Assembly: GCA_903850335.1 (NCBI GenBank)
Contig: CAINLJ010000168.1
Span: forward strand, 1 to 64,000
Length of the DNA: 64,000 nucleotides
Direction of reading: 5' to 3'
Source of the DNA: an uncultured Bacteroidia bacterium
GTDB lineage: Bacteria; Bacteroidota; Bacteroidia; Bacteroidales; Prolixibacteraceae
Numbering within the stretch: the first letter of the stretch is position 1; every line of letters starts with the position of its first letter. A model generated the notes under the pieces. It did no database searches. It saw only the letters and a list, made by a program, of their open reading frames with translations, and was not told the origin of the DNA. Positions 18,779 to 28,023 of this stretch are shown one piece after another. Made by a program: the position numbers and the translations under genes.

Positions 18779-20500
18779 TTAATTTAACCAATTTGACACA
18801 TCGTTAGCCGATGGATTTGGTAATCCAAGCTGATTCTTCTTGTTGAAACCACACAAATCATTGAATAATTTACCTGGTTTCACCTCTTTTAACTGAGATA
18901 CTTTTTTATACCCCATTTTCAGAAGTACCTCTACCCACTCGACAGGAATACCCAATTCTGTATATTTTTCGGCCGGATCTTCCTCGGCCCGCTTTTCAGG
19001 TTTCATTTGAGGGAACAAGAGGACGTCCTGAATCGAAACTGAGTTTGTCATCAGCATTGTTAACCTGTCAATCCCAATACCCATTCCCGATGTCGGAGGC
19101 ATACCATATTCAAGTGCCCTGACAAAATCCATGTCAATAAACATCGCCTCGACATCCCCTTTTTGAGATAGACGCAACTGTTCCTGAAACCTTTCCAGCT
19201 GATCTATGGGGTCATTAAGTTCTGAGTAGGCATTGCAAAGTTCCTTCCCGTTTACCATCAGTTCAAACCGCTCGGTAAGTTCCGGATTATTGCGGTGTTT
19301 TTTGCATAAAGGAGACATCTCTACCGGGTAATCGGTAATAAATGTGGGCTGTATATAGTGACCTTCGCATTTTTCACCAAAAATCTCATCAATCAGTTTG
19401 CCCTTGCCCATCGTATTGTCACATTCGATGCCGAGTTTGAGACAAACCTCCCGCAACTCTTCTTCATTCATTTCTGAAATATCGAATCCGGTATGTTCCT
19501 TAATTGACTCATACATCGTAATGCGTTTGAACGGCCTTTTGAAATCTATCAATTTCTCACCAACGGTCACTAAGGTCTTACTATGAAGGGACAAGGCGAC
19601 CCTTTCAATCATCTCCTCAGTAAAATCCATCATCCAGTTGTAATCCTTATAGGCAACATAGATTTCCATAACCGTAAATTCAGGATTATGGGTCCTGTCC
19701 ATTCCCTCGTTCCGGAAGTCTTTTGAAAACTCATAAACACCTTCAAAACCGCCGACAATTAATCTTTTCAGATATAGCTCATTGGCAACACGAAGATAAA
19801 GCGGAATATTTAATGCATTGTGATGAGTAACAAAAGGGCGTGCTGCTGCCCCACCCGGAATAGGTTGGAGAATTGGGGTTTCCACTTCAACATAGCCACG
19901 TTCATTGAATAAATCCCGCATTTGGTTGATGATCTTCGTCCTTTTCAGGAAGACCTCTTTTACGCCCGGGTTGACAATCAGGTCCAAATATCGCTGACGA
20001 TAACGTTGTTCAGGATCGGTAAATGCATCAAATGTTTTGCCGTCTTTTTCCTTAACAACAGGTAAAGGCTTAATTGATTTGCTAAGTAATGTAAATTCTC
20101 TAACGTGAATAGTAATTTCTCCCATCTGGGTTACAAAAACATAGCCTTTAACACCTAGAATATCACCTATATCCAGCAATTTTTTAAAAACCTCGTTATA
20201 AAGTGTTTTATCCTCGCCAGGGCAGATTTCGTCGCGACTTATATAAATCTGGATACGTCCTGATTCGTCCTGAAGTTCTCCAAAAGATACCTTACCCATA
20301 ATCCGCTGGCTCATAAGTCGGCCGGCAAAAATCACGTCCTGAAAATTTCCGGTTTCAGGGTCAAATGAAGTAAGTATTTGGTTAGCTGTAGCGTTGATTT
20401 TGAATTCATTAGCCGGATAAGGATTAATTCCCAGGTCACGCAGTTTCTGCAATGAACCTCGACGAATCAATTCCTGCTCACTTAATTCTATATTGCTCAT
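18779..20500 (-). CDS. lysS: Lysyl-tRNA synthetase, class II
   Basis: A 573-residue class IIb lysine-tRNA ligase. The N-terminal OB-fold anticodon domain spans about residues 50-170 (VIFAGRLMSQRIMGKVSFGEL). Motif 2 is FSKDFRNEGMDRTHNPEFT and motif 3 is GMGIGIDRLTMLMT. About 75 extra C-terminal residues after motif 3 are typical of the Bacteroidota form and longer than the E. coli enzyme. It is the first gene of the operon with gpsA and pgi. Confidence 0.97.
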   Translation of the reverse strand: MSNIELSEQELIRRGSLQKLRDLGINPYPANEFKINATANQILTSFDPETGNFQDVIFAGRLMSQRIMGKVSFGELQDESGRIQIYISRDEICPGEDKTLYNEVFKKLLDIGDILGVKGYVFVTQMGEITIHVREFTLLSKSIKPLPVVKEKDGKTFDAFTDPEQRYRQRYLDLIVNPGVKEVFLKRTKIINQMRDLFNERGYVEVETPILQPIPGGAAARPFVTHHNALNIPLYLRVANELYLKRLIVGGFEGVYEFSKDFRNEGMDRTHNPEFTVMEIYVAYKDYNWMMDFTEEMIERVALSLHSKTLVTVGEKLIDFKRPFKRITMYESIKEHTGFDISEMNEEELREVCLKLGIECDNTMGKGKLIDEIFGEKCEGHYIQPTFITDYPVEMSPLCKKHRNNPELTERFELMVNGKELCNAYSELNDPIDQLERFQEQLRLSQKGDVEAMFIDMDFVRALEYGMPPTSGMGIGIDRLTMLMTNSVSIQDVLLFPQMKPEKRAEEDPAEKYTELGIPVEWVEVLLKMGYKKVSQLKEVKPGKLFNDLCGFNKKNQLGLPNPSANDVSNWLN

Positions 20501-20528
20501 TCTCTTCAGTTAATTCGAAAAATATGCG

Positions 20529-20536
20529 CAAAGGTA
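20529..20536 (-). promoter_or_regulatory. -7 box TACCTTTG for lysS-gpsA-pgi
   Basis: An exact TAnnTTTG on the minus strand, 28 nt before the lysS start. It is back to back with the recJ promoter. Confidence 0.6.
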
Positions 20537-20549
20537 CAAAAAGTTATCC

Positions 20550-20580
20550 TTTTGGGAATAGGTACTTTTTAGTATATTTG
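20550..20580 (+). promoter_or_regulatory. recJ promoter, TTTTG-N18-TATATTTG
   Basis: A -33-like TTTTG, 18 bp, then an exact -7 box TATATTTG. This agrees with the Bacteroidota housekeeping promoter layout. The start codon is 41 nt downstream. Confidence 0.65.
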
Positions 20581-20621
20581 AGGAAAATATTTTGAACCGA
20601 AGCCTCACATAAGAAGTTTGT

Positions 20622-22355
20622 ATGCAAAAATCGTGGAAATTAAAGAAACCTGCTGATAATAATGATCTTAAGCACCTTTCAGCAGCGTTGAATATAGATA
20701 TTGCAATAGCAAATTTACTTATTCAAAGAGGGATTAGAACCTTTGCCGAGGCTCGTACTTTTTTTCGTCCCAAGCTATCAGACCTTCACGATCCGTTTCT
20801 GATGAAAAATATGGATAAGGCAGTAGCACGTATAAAAAGTGCTATTGAGAAAAATGAGAAGGTGATGATTTATGGGGATTATGATGTTGACGGGACAACA
20901 TCCGTTGCCCTTATGTACTCATTTTTAAGGACAAGGCTCACCAATATTGATTATTACATTCCTGACAGGTATATGGAGGGATATGGGATCTCGAGAATAA
21001 GTATAGAATATGCCGCAGAAAATAATTTCTCTCTTGTAATCGTACTGGATTGCGGTATTAAAGCCACTGATAAGATTGCCTATGCAAAAGAGCTTGGAAT
21101 AGATTTTATAATCTGTGATCATCATAATCCGGATGAGATTATCCCGGATGCTGTAGCTGTTCTCGATCCCAAACAGCCCGATTGTAATTATCCTTACAAA
21201 GAGCTATCAGGTTGTGGCGTAGGGTTTAAGCTTATACAAGCGTTCTGTATTCACGAAGGAATTCCTGAAGAGGTAGCTATGGAATTACTTGATTTAGTAG
21301 TGGTTAGTATCGCTTCAGATATTGTTCCATTAACCGGCGAAAATCGTGTTTTAGCCTATTACGGACTTCAGAAACTAAACTCCAACCCATCTATCGGACT
21401 TAAAACTATCATTAAGTATGCAGGAATGGCGGGTGAATTTAAGATTAATGATATAGTATTTAAGATCGGACCGCGGTTAAATGCATCCGGCAGGATTGAA
21501 CACGGGAAAAAATCTGTTGCAATATTGTTGGCTAAGGATGCTAAAGAGCTTGAAGATCTGGGAATTGAAATCAATTCGTATAATGAAATCAGAAAGACTC
21601 TTGACCGGGAGATTACGCAGGAAGCACTGGATATAATTGGTAAAAGTGAATTTTATGAAGGCAGGGTCACTACTGTGATCTATAATCGAGACTGGCATAA
21701 AGGTGTTGTTGGTATCGTAGCATCCCGGTTAACAGAACATTATTACAGGCCAACCGTAGTTCTTACTGAGTCGAATGGATTAGCGACCGGCTCCGCCAGA
21801 TCAGTCGGTGAATTTGATTTGTACGAAGCCATCAGTGCCTGTTCCGACTTACTCGAATCATACGGCGGACACATGTACGCAGCAGGATTGTCAATGAAAC
21901 TGGAAAATGTAGCGGAGTTCTCTCGCAGATTTGAACAGGTTGTTCGTGATACAATATCCAAGGAACAACAAAAACAGACAATTGAGATTGATGCCAGGAT
22001 TTCATTATCTGACCTTACTCCAAAATTTCTAAGATTACTAAATCAATTTGAACCTTACGGACCTCATAACATGATGCCCGTATTTCTAACCGAAAATGTT
22101 CTGGATTATGGAACAAGCAGATTGGTTGGCAAGAACAATGAACACCTTAAGCTTGACCTGATGGAAGCAAACCGCTCCTCTGCTGTATTTTCAGGAATTG
22201 CCTTTTCACAGGCCGACCATCTGGATGTAATTAAAAGATCTATGCCATTTGATATCTGTTATTCTGTGACTGAAAATGAATATCGCGGGAAAACTTATAT
22301 GCAGCTTAATGTCAGAGATATACAGTATCGTCACGAAGAAGGAGACAGCCACTAA
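20622..22355 (+). CDS. recJ: Single-strand-specific exonuclease RecJ
   Basis: A 577-residue 5'-3' single-strand DNA exonuclease of recombination and mismatch repair, of the DHH phosphoesterase family. Motif I is YGDYDVDGTTSVA, the DHH motif is ICDHHNPDE, and the DHHA1 motif is YGGHMYAAGLSM. An OB-like domain and C-terminal extension follow. The NUDIX gene starts 12 nt downstream and is probably co-transcribed. Confidence 0.95.
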   Translation: MQKSWKLKKPADNNDLKHLSAALNIDIAIANLLIQRGIRTFAEARTFFRPKLSDLHDPFLMKNMDKAVARIKSAIEKNEKVMIYGDYDVDGTTSVALMYSFLRTRLTNIDYYIPDRYMEGYGISRISIEYAAENNFSLVIVLDCGIKATDKIAYAKELGIDFIICDHHNPDEIIPDAVAVLDPKQPDCNYPYKELSGCGVGFKLIQAFCIHEGIPEEVAMELLDLVVVSIASDIVPLTGENRVLAYYGLQKLNSNPSIGLKTIIKYAGMAGEFKINDIVFKIGPRLNASGRIEHGKKSVAILLAKDAKELEDLGIEINSYNEIRKTLDREITQEALDIIGKSEFYEGRVTTVIYNRDWHKGVVGIVASRLTEHYYRPTVVLTESNGLATGSARSVGEFDLYEAISACSDLLESYGGHMYAAGLSMKLENVAEFSRRFEQVVRDTISKEQQKQTIEIDARISLSDLTPKFLRLLNQFEPYGPHNMMPVFLTENVLDYGTSRLVGKNNEHLKLDLMEANRSSAVFSGIAFSQADHLDVIKRSMPFDICYSVTENEYRGKTYMQLNVRDIQYRHEEGDSH

Positions 22356-22367
22356 ATTCAGTTTCAT

Positions 22368-23024
22368 GTGATAGTTTCCGAACCATTACATATTAAAAAT
22401 AGTCTGATCGAGGCTCTTCAAAAAAAGTTGCCGGGAGAAGATGCGCATCGGCGTATGCTACCTAACGGGCGTAAATTGCATCCGGAAAAAGGATTGACCA
22501 ATATGATTCAGAGCAGTGTATTAATGCTGATCTTTCCTGAAAATGGCGAACTGAAGACGTGTCTTATCAGACGACCTGCCAACATGAGAAACCACGGAGG
22601 GCAGATTGCCTTTCCGGGAGGAAGGTTTGAGCCTTCGGATAATGATCTTGTCTATACTGCATTAAGAGAATCTTTCGAGGAGATCGGACTAAAAGACAAT
22701 TTAATTGAAGTGCTCGGATTACTAACCCCTATCTATATACAGGTTAGTAATTTCACAATTAATCCGATTATTGGGTGGTGTGAGCGATTACCTTTACTAA
22801 AAATAGACAGGCACGAAGTTGACGAGTTGTTCATAATTCCATTTGCACAATTATTTCACCCAACGAACTTTCTATCAAAAGAGGTAACGACCCCACGCGG
22901 GAATTTTCAGGCACCGGGCTATTTCATTGAACCCTTGTTTATCTGGGGGGCGACGGCAATGATACTTTCTGAATTTAAAGAAATATATACCTCAATTCAA
23001 GGCCTGTCATCAGGGATGATATGA
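22368..23024 (+). CDS. NUDIX hydrolase, CoA pyrophosphatase-like
   Basis: A 218-residue NUDIX protein. The Nudix box lies in GGRFEPSDNDLVYTALRE followed by SFEEIGL, matching GX5EX7REUXEEXGU. The preceding NHGGQIAFPGG is the NuCoA-type signature seen in coenzyme A pyrophosphatases (YeaB/NudL group). The start is GTG, 12 nt after recJ; no in-frame ATG is better placed. The substrate is inferred from the signature only. Confidence 0.85.
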   Translation: MIVSEPLHIKNSLIEALQKKLPGEDAHRRMLPNGRKLHPEKGLTNMIQSSVLMLIFPENGELKTCLIRRPANMRNHGGQIAFPGGRFEPSDNDLVYTALRESFEEIGLKDNLIEVLGLLTPIYIQVSNFTINPIIGWCERLPLLKIDRHEVDELFIIPFAQLFHPTNFLSKEVTTPRGNFQAPGYFIEPLFIWGATAMILSEFKEIYTSIQGLSSGMI

Positions 23025-23081
23025 ATAGCAAAATCCGTTATGAATTCTAAAATCCGAAATTTGGTATTTAATAGAATTTGT

Positions 23082-25154
23082 CTAATTATAAAACGACCAG
23101 GATAGACCAAAGGCAAGGGAAGCCACTTGTGCCGCATAGGTTGGAGTTGTGTAATACCGTCTGGCTACCAGCTTACTCCCAATATTTGAGTACTTTACAT
23201 AGAAGCGAGTCCGCTTTAATTTTAGGTTTATAAAAGCATCCAGCCACGGATAATCACCAATTTTTTCGTTATGCTGAACATAAAACATACCCAGAGCAGG
23301 GCTATAATAATCCCCATAATATCCGGTATCATAACGCATATCCACTCCTATCTGTAATGCAAGAACCTTAGATACTAAACCGGAAAGAAAAACTGTGTTC
23401 CGTGTTGAGATTTCGGGTATATGTAAATATTTATCCGTTGTCGATTTCTGATACATAACCGAATTCTCCAGGTTCAGAGGCCCGAATTTAAAATCCTTTC
23501 TAATAAAAAACTGAGCCACAGAGAATTCTGAACTTGCCTGACCAGGAAGAGAAGATTCGTTCCAATAAATATATTTATTTACAATCGAGTATTTAAACCC
23601 AAATTTTAACCTTCTGAATGGCTTTTCGTATGCAGCTCCTACCTTCAATTCATAGGTCCGGTCGAAGCTATTATCCCATTTAAAATGATTAGAATAATAG
23701 TGCTTATAAAAATAATCCGGTGTAGAATTTGTCATGCTACCGGTCAGGCGGACGAATGATGTATCTCTGGATGTTCTGATTGGTTTTTCGATCTTTCCGG
23801 TTAATTCAAAATCCCCGGCTCTGTATCCCTGGATGTAATATCTGCCTGAAGCATTCCAGTTTAGAAATTTAGCATTTGATCTGAATATTGAACCACCCAC
23901 AAAAGTATTTGAGATACTCCTGGTCTGTGTAAGTCCCAATGGAGGTTTCATCAGACCTGGTGTATAGATTAATGCCTCACGAGGATAATACATATTTATT
24001 AAGTCATTCCCTATATAGGCCTGTTTACCAAAGGTATATTTCCTGTCCGGTGCCTCAACACCCTTGAGGTAAAACAGGTTTGTAAATCGTTTCATCCCTG
24101 TTTTATCCTGGGTTCCTGGCAATGTTGTTGACCCTTTGGCACTGTTAATATATGGAAGATGTTGAGTTCCATAAAAATAAACTGTCCCACGGGAATCGGT
24201 AAAGTCATTGGAAGGGTTCGGATCAATTTCATGGAAATTACGGGTATTATCGGAATATTCCAGAGTATGCATTATTGTAAATCGTGGGATGAATTTTTGA
24301 AATTCCTCATCCTTTTCCTTTACTTTGATCCATTTGCCAAATTTATACTGGTGTGCTATAACGGCGAAGGAGTTGTTTGATTCAGCAGCAGCACCGGTAA
24401 ACCAAACAGGCATATTCTCAGGTTTGAGGTCAGGATTTTTAATATCTGAAGGATTTAACAATCCCCCGTTTTCCTGATTTGTTGATTTATTCTTTCCTAT
24501 AATAAACCATAAATCGTACCGGTCGATGTTATAACTCGCAAACAAGTTCAGTGAATTATCCTTGGCTTCCTGATTAAGATACTTGCCCTGAGAAGAAATC
24601 GAGTTGTAACTAAAACCAAAATTCAATGCAGGATTAATATTTTGTGTCTGGAAAACTTTTAACCAGGATTCACCTACAGGTTTATTTACAAACCACTGAC
24701 CATAGTCGAGCAATGTAAACGGTTTTGTCGTATTGTAAAAATGAATATCCTTAGGGAGAGTTAAATATGATTGATAGTTACGAAGAAATAAGAATTCATT
24801 GGAATCAAAAGAGCGCTGGAAAAAATCGTTACTCTGCGCCGATGCTCCAAGATTACCAAGTGTCTGAGCCGATATGGACTTCTTATAGACTGGGTTATAG
24901 TTTTGAAAATCAGCAAATACTGTATCGAGCCGGCTTTCCTTGATGCGTGAATACCCGTCCTGGAATTCAAATACTTTCATTTTAAACACAATGGTGTCTT
25001 TTTTAGCATCCGTTTTCTTCCTGCCAGAGGCATTATTACTGCCTCCCCGGCTTTGGCCGGAGGTATTGGGACTGTAATTTCCCCTCTGCGCAAAGGCTAA
25101 ACCACAGTTGACTAGCAATATACCAAGAATAACGAACTTCAGCTTAATTCTCAT
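23082..25154 (-). CDS. Putative porin (Bacteroidota outer-membrane beta-barrel)
   Basis: About 690 residues from the chosen ATG, with signal peptide MRIKLKFVILGILLVNCGLAFAQ. A Gly/Ser/Asn-rich linker leads to a long series of alternating aromatic/polar strands ending with aromatic Phe-Tyr-Asn (LSWSFYN), as in outer-membrane barrels. The pattern fits the Bacteroidota putative-porin family. An in-frame ATG 15 codons upstream is rejected because a -7 box lies between the two and the signal peptide begins at the second. It lies 67 nt downstream of the regulator gene, and its own -7 box is only 6 nt from the ATG. Confidence 0.8.
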   Translation of the reverse strand: MRIKLKFVILGILLVNCGLAFAQRGNYSPNTSGQSRGGSNNASGRKKTDAKKDTIVFKMKVFEFQDGYSRIKESRLDTVFADFQNYNPVYKKSISAQTLGNLGASAQSNDFFQRSFDSNEFLFLRNYQSYLTLPKDIHFYNTTKPFTLLDYGQWFVNKPVGESWLKVFQTQNINPALNFGFSYNSISSQGKYLNQEAKDNSLNLFASYNIDRYDLWFIIGKNKSTNQENGGLLNPSDIKNPDLKPENMPVWFTGAAAESNNSFAVIAHQYKFGKWIKVKEKDEEFQKFIPRFTIMHTLEYSDNTRNFHEIDPNPSNDFTDSRGTVYFYGTQHLPYINSAKGSTTLPGTQDKTGMKRFTNLFYLKGVEAPDRKYTFGKQAYIGNDLINMYYPREALIYTPGLMKPPLGLTQTRSISNTFVGGSIFRSNAKFLNWNASGRYYIQGYRAGDFELTGKIEKPIRTSRDTSFVRLTGSMTNSTPDYFYKHYYSNHFKWDNSFDRTYELKVGAAYEKPFRRLKFGFKYSIVNKYIYWNESSLPGQASSEFSVAQFFIRKDFKFGPLNLENSVMYQKSTTDKYLHIPEISTRNTVFLSGLVSKVLALQIGVDMRYDTGYYGDYYSPALGMFYVQHNEKIGDYPWLDAFINLKLKRTRFYVKYSNIGSKLVARRYYTTPTYAAQVASLAFGLSWSFYN

Positions 25155-25160
25155 AGCCGG

Positions 25161-25168
25161 CAAAGATA
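25161..25168 (-). promoter_or_regulatory. -7 box TATCTTTG almost touching a start codon
   Basis: An exact TAnnTTTG on the minus strand, followed by six bases and the ATG of the putative porin. If used, the mRNA would have essentially no leader. No good -33 element is visible at the expected distance. Confidence 0.45.
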
Positions 25169-25221
25169 GGAATTTCCATTCAAAAGGTAAGACAGACATT
25201 TGGGATGTTTCAATTCTCTTG

Positions 25222-27819
25222 TCACTCCTCTTTCCTTATAAATGATTTAAAACTCATTGGAAATTGAATCCCATACATTTTTTCATATCCTTTGGTAAAA
25301 TAGGTGTAATCAAAAAATGCCTGATTATGATTTTTAAGTTTAATAAGTGCTTCAATCTTCAACTTGAAGGCTTCTTCATTCAGGGGATCGGATTTTAAAA
25401 TGAGGTCTGCGATCTTATAGATTGCTTCTGGGTTCTTATCCTTCTCGAACGAATCGGTCAGGAGGAAAAGATAATCGAGAAGTGATGACAGAAAATGACT
25501 GTTAAACGGATCAAGCCACGGAGTACGTTCGTCTGCTACAAATATGCCCTGGGTAAGGACAAGAATGATCTTCTCAAAATCTTCACGTGTCAGTGGCTGG
25601 AAGGTCCCCTTCATTTTTTTCAGAAGAAACTGATAGTCACAGAATACTTCGTTACTAAACTTCAAGACCCAGCTACCATCATTATGCAAAATTTGAACAC
25701 CGTTCAGACTCAGTAACAGATCCCTTAATTTCTTAAGGTTTACATTTCGGTTGTTCTTCGCACTCTCAGGGGAATGATAAGTCCAGTGAATACTATTTAA
25801 TTTTTCGTTTGTAATACCTTTTTCATCTGTTCCCAGGAGTAATATGGATAAGAAAAGCTGACGGATCTTTGTTGGAAACCTTGAACTAATCTCAATTCCC
25901 TCACTGTTATAGACCCGAAACTCGCCAAAAAGGTAAATAGCGTTTCTCTTTGGAAGTTCCACATGTTTTTTATCGTGATGTTCATTCCTGACCGGCACCT
26001 TCTCATTTACGAGCGAATTTAGCTGCTGGTCATCCTCAAGACTCTCTTCCGCTGTATGTAGTTCCCGCAATAATAATATCAGAACATAAATAAATACGAG
26101 AGAAAAGATACCAACCATCCAAAATACCTTTATTATCCAATTACCAGGGTTGGAAAGCACTGTCTTAAATGTAATTGCAAGCATCGAACGGTTTACAGGG
26201 GGGTAATTAAGCGTAAACACCTTATAAGTTGTCGAATCAGGACCAACCGGTGTCTTGATTACTGCAAAAAACTCGCGGGTCTTATCAAAAAAAGATAGGG
26301 ATGCTTTTGAACGTTCCTCGTCAAAATAAAAATGCATCGTGTCACTGACCGCTGAATACTCCGGCTTTTCGAGTGAAATACGATAAAGTTTGAGATATGT
26401 ACCATTTAAAAATGGAGGAAACCCCAGAATATAAAGTGCCGGTGTAGGCTCCGAAACAGTTGTTGAACCCATAGGGATAAAATTCTCCGAAACACTCTCA
26501 ATATTCCATTTTTTCTTAAGTAAAGAATCATTCGTATTCAAATGGTAAAGGTCATACAAACATTGCGGACCCAGTTCCTGCTGACCTGAAGCATTACCAT
26601 AGCCTCCAAAAATCAGATATTCTCCAGGTAAATTAGTTTTTGCGATGGCTGCATACGACCGGGGCACCAACTTATCACCCTTTAACAAAATCTGTTTCCA
26701 GTTTTTATCCGTGAAATTATAGCGCATTAAAAAGTCATTGTATCTGTAATTATGGTAACCACCAAGAGAATAGGCGACATTGCCCTGATCGTTTAAGAAA
26801 AATGTAGAGTTAACAGATTGCGTTGTATTAACTTCAAGGGCAGCTTTTTCCCATTCATTTTTGTTCTCATCATAAACATTTACTTCATTTGGGACAGTTC
26901 CTATGCAATATATCTTCCCCGTCTTGTATGAATAATAATACGATTCGGACTTTGTATTTGAAGGTTTGTTGTTAAGGACCTTCAGTGTGGTTATTTCGGA
27001 ATTAACAATGTCATAAACCAAGATTTTATGCTTTCCTATAAAAAGAATTCTGTTTTGTGCCGTATCGAATGCAATTCCTGAAGATGCTTCCATACGTAAT
27101 TCTTCTTTTTTCGTCCAGTAAAAGTGATTATTAATCAGCCAGTTTGGGTTAGTTGAATGTGCTGTTAAATTCCCAACCAGATCGGAAGCTTTCTCTCCTT
27201 CTGACTCATTCAACAACCAGTTATGTGCAGTTTTATTGTTATAATCAGCGATCCGTATGTTGCGGACTGCCATGCGAGGCACATCAGTAGTGGGAAAATA
27301 AATTGACCTGTTGGCACCAAAGATAATGTTAAGTTTTCTAAAGCCTGTTAAAACCACCTGATTGTCAGTAAAAACAGTATCACCCAAACTGACATCTATT
27401 TTCCCCTGCTTCAGATTAAACGACAATAAAAGATGAAGCCATGTATTGCGTACAAGGTCCTTTTCAACAAGAGGAATATTTATCGTGGTCGGCAAACCGT
27501 TAACAACGAGTTTTAATACAGCCAGCGTACTGCTTTCAGGAATGTAAACCAGATCAATATTGTGATGTTCCTTGTCAAAAATCCGGAAAACATATCCGAA
27601 CTGATCCCGTTTCCAGATAGAGAGATCGAATTCAAGATTAAGTTTATTTCGCGCTGTTACAAGTGAATTGGACGTCAGGTCAAGAGAAGTACGTTCCTCC
27701 TTTGCATTCGGAGCTGCTGTAAATAAGAGCCCGGAATGAAATAAATTCTGGGAAACTGACTTTAATGAAGGAAAAATCAATAAAACTAGTCCCAGAAATA
27801 TTAACGACCGATTTCTCAT
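25222..27819 (-). CDS. Membrane-spanning SARP-like regulator with periplasmic LamG/Kelch-like sensor
   Basis: 865 residues with an unusual order. A signal peptide (about 1-24) is followed by a LamG/concanavalin-like domain (about 28-225), then beta-propeller repeats of Kelch type (about 240-530; YSLGGYHNYRYND, EYLIFGGYGNASG). One transmembrane helix spans about 558-585 (VFWMVGIFSLVFIYVLIL). The cytoplasmic part has an OmpR-type winged helix (about 623-715; IYLFGEFRVYNSEGIEI, NNRNVNLKKLRDLL) and a BTAD-like helical domain (about 725-865; ILKSDPLNEEAFKLKIEAL). Winged helix plus BTAD is the SARP layout of actinobacterial activators. I infer a one-component sensor that binds a ligand outside the membrane and DNA inside. 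It lies between symporter and porin genes. Confidence 0.8.
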   Translation of the reverse strand: MRNRSLIFLGLVLLIFPSLKSVSQNLFHSGLLFTAAPNAKEERTSLDLTSNSLVTARNKLNLEFDLSIWKRDQFGYVFRIFDKEHHNIDLVYIPESSTLAVLKLVVNGLPTTINIPLVEKDLVRNTWLHLLLSFNLKQGKIDVSLGDTVFTDNQVVLTGFRKLNIIFGANRSIYFPTTDVPRMAVRNIRIADYNNKTAHNWLLNESEGEKASDLVGNLTAHSTNPNWLINNHFYWTKKEELRMEASSGIAFDTAQNRILFIGKHKILVYDIVNSEITTLKVLNNKPSNTKSESYYYSYKTGKIYCIGTVPNEVNVYDENKNEWEKAALEVNTTQSVNSTFFLNDQGNVAYSLGGYHNYRYNDFLMRYNFTDKNWKQILLKGDKLVPRSYAAIAKTNLPGEYLIFGGYGNASGQQELGPQCLYDLYHLNTNDSLLKKKWNIESVSENFIPMGSTTVSEPTPALYILGFPPFLNGTYLKLYRISLEKPEYSAVSDTMHFYFDEERSKASLSFFDKTREFFAVIKTPVGPDSTTYKVFTLNYPPVNRSMLAITFKTVLSNPGNWIIKVFWMVGIFSLVFIYVLILLLRELHTAEESLEDDQQLNSLVNEKVPVRNEHHDKKHVELPKRNAIYLFGEFRVYNSEGIEISSRFPTKIRQLFLSILLLGTDEKGITNEKLNSIHWTYHSPESAKNNRNVNLKKLRDLLLSLNGVQILHNDGSWVLKFSNEVFCDYQFLLKKMKGTFQPLTREDFEKIILVLTQGIFVADERTPWLDPFNSHFLSSLLDYLFLLTDSFEKDKNPEAIYKIADLILKSDPLNEEAFKLKIEALIKLKNHNQAFFDYTYFTKGYEKMYGIQFPMSFKSFIRKEE

Positions 27820-27847
27820 ATTCGACCTAATTAGTAGTAAAAAAAAC

Positions 27848-27889
27848 CTAATCGAAGGTCAAATATATAAATTAATCTTCTATTAATCG
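27848..27889 (-). promoter_or_regulatory. Promoter of the regulator gene with CGATTAA-like sites
   Basis: An exact -7 box TATATTTG (27860-27867, minus strand). Just upstream on the minus strand are AGATTAA and CGATTAA at 11-bp spacing. A CTAATCG (plus strand) lies just downstream at 27848. These resemble the heptamers before susC. Confidence 0.45.
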
Positions 27890-28023
27890 GTTAATTAGTT
27901 AAAATGAGTTAAGGGCCTGAGTATCCAATTAAATAAGCCCCGCTGAAAAGTATTGAATTAAGGCAAAAGAAGATTTAATTAAGCAGCAATCAATCAAACA
28001 CATAAGAATAAATTTGGATAGTC

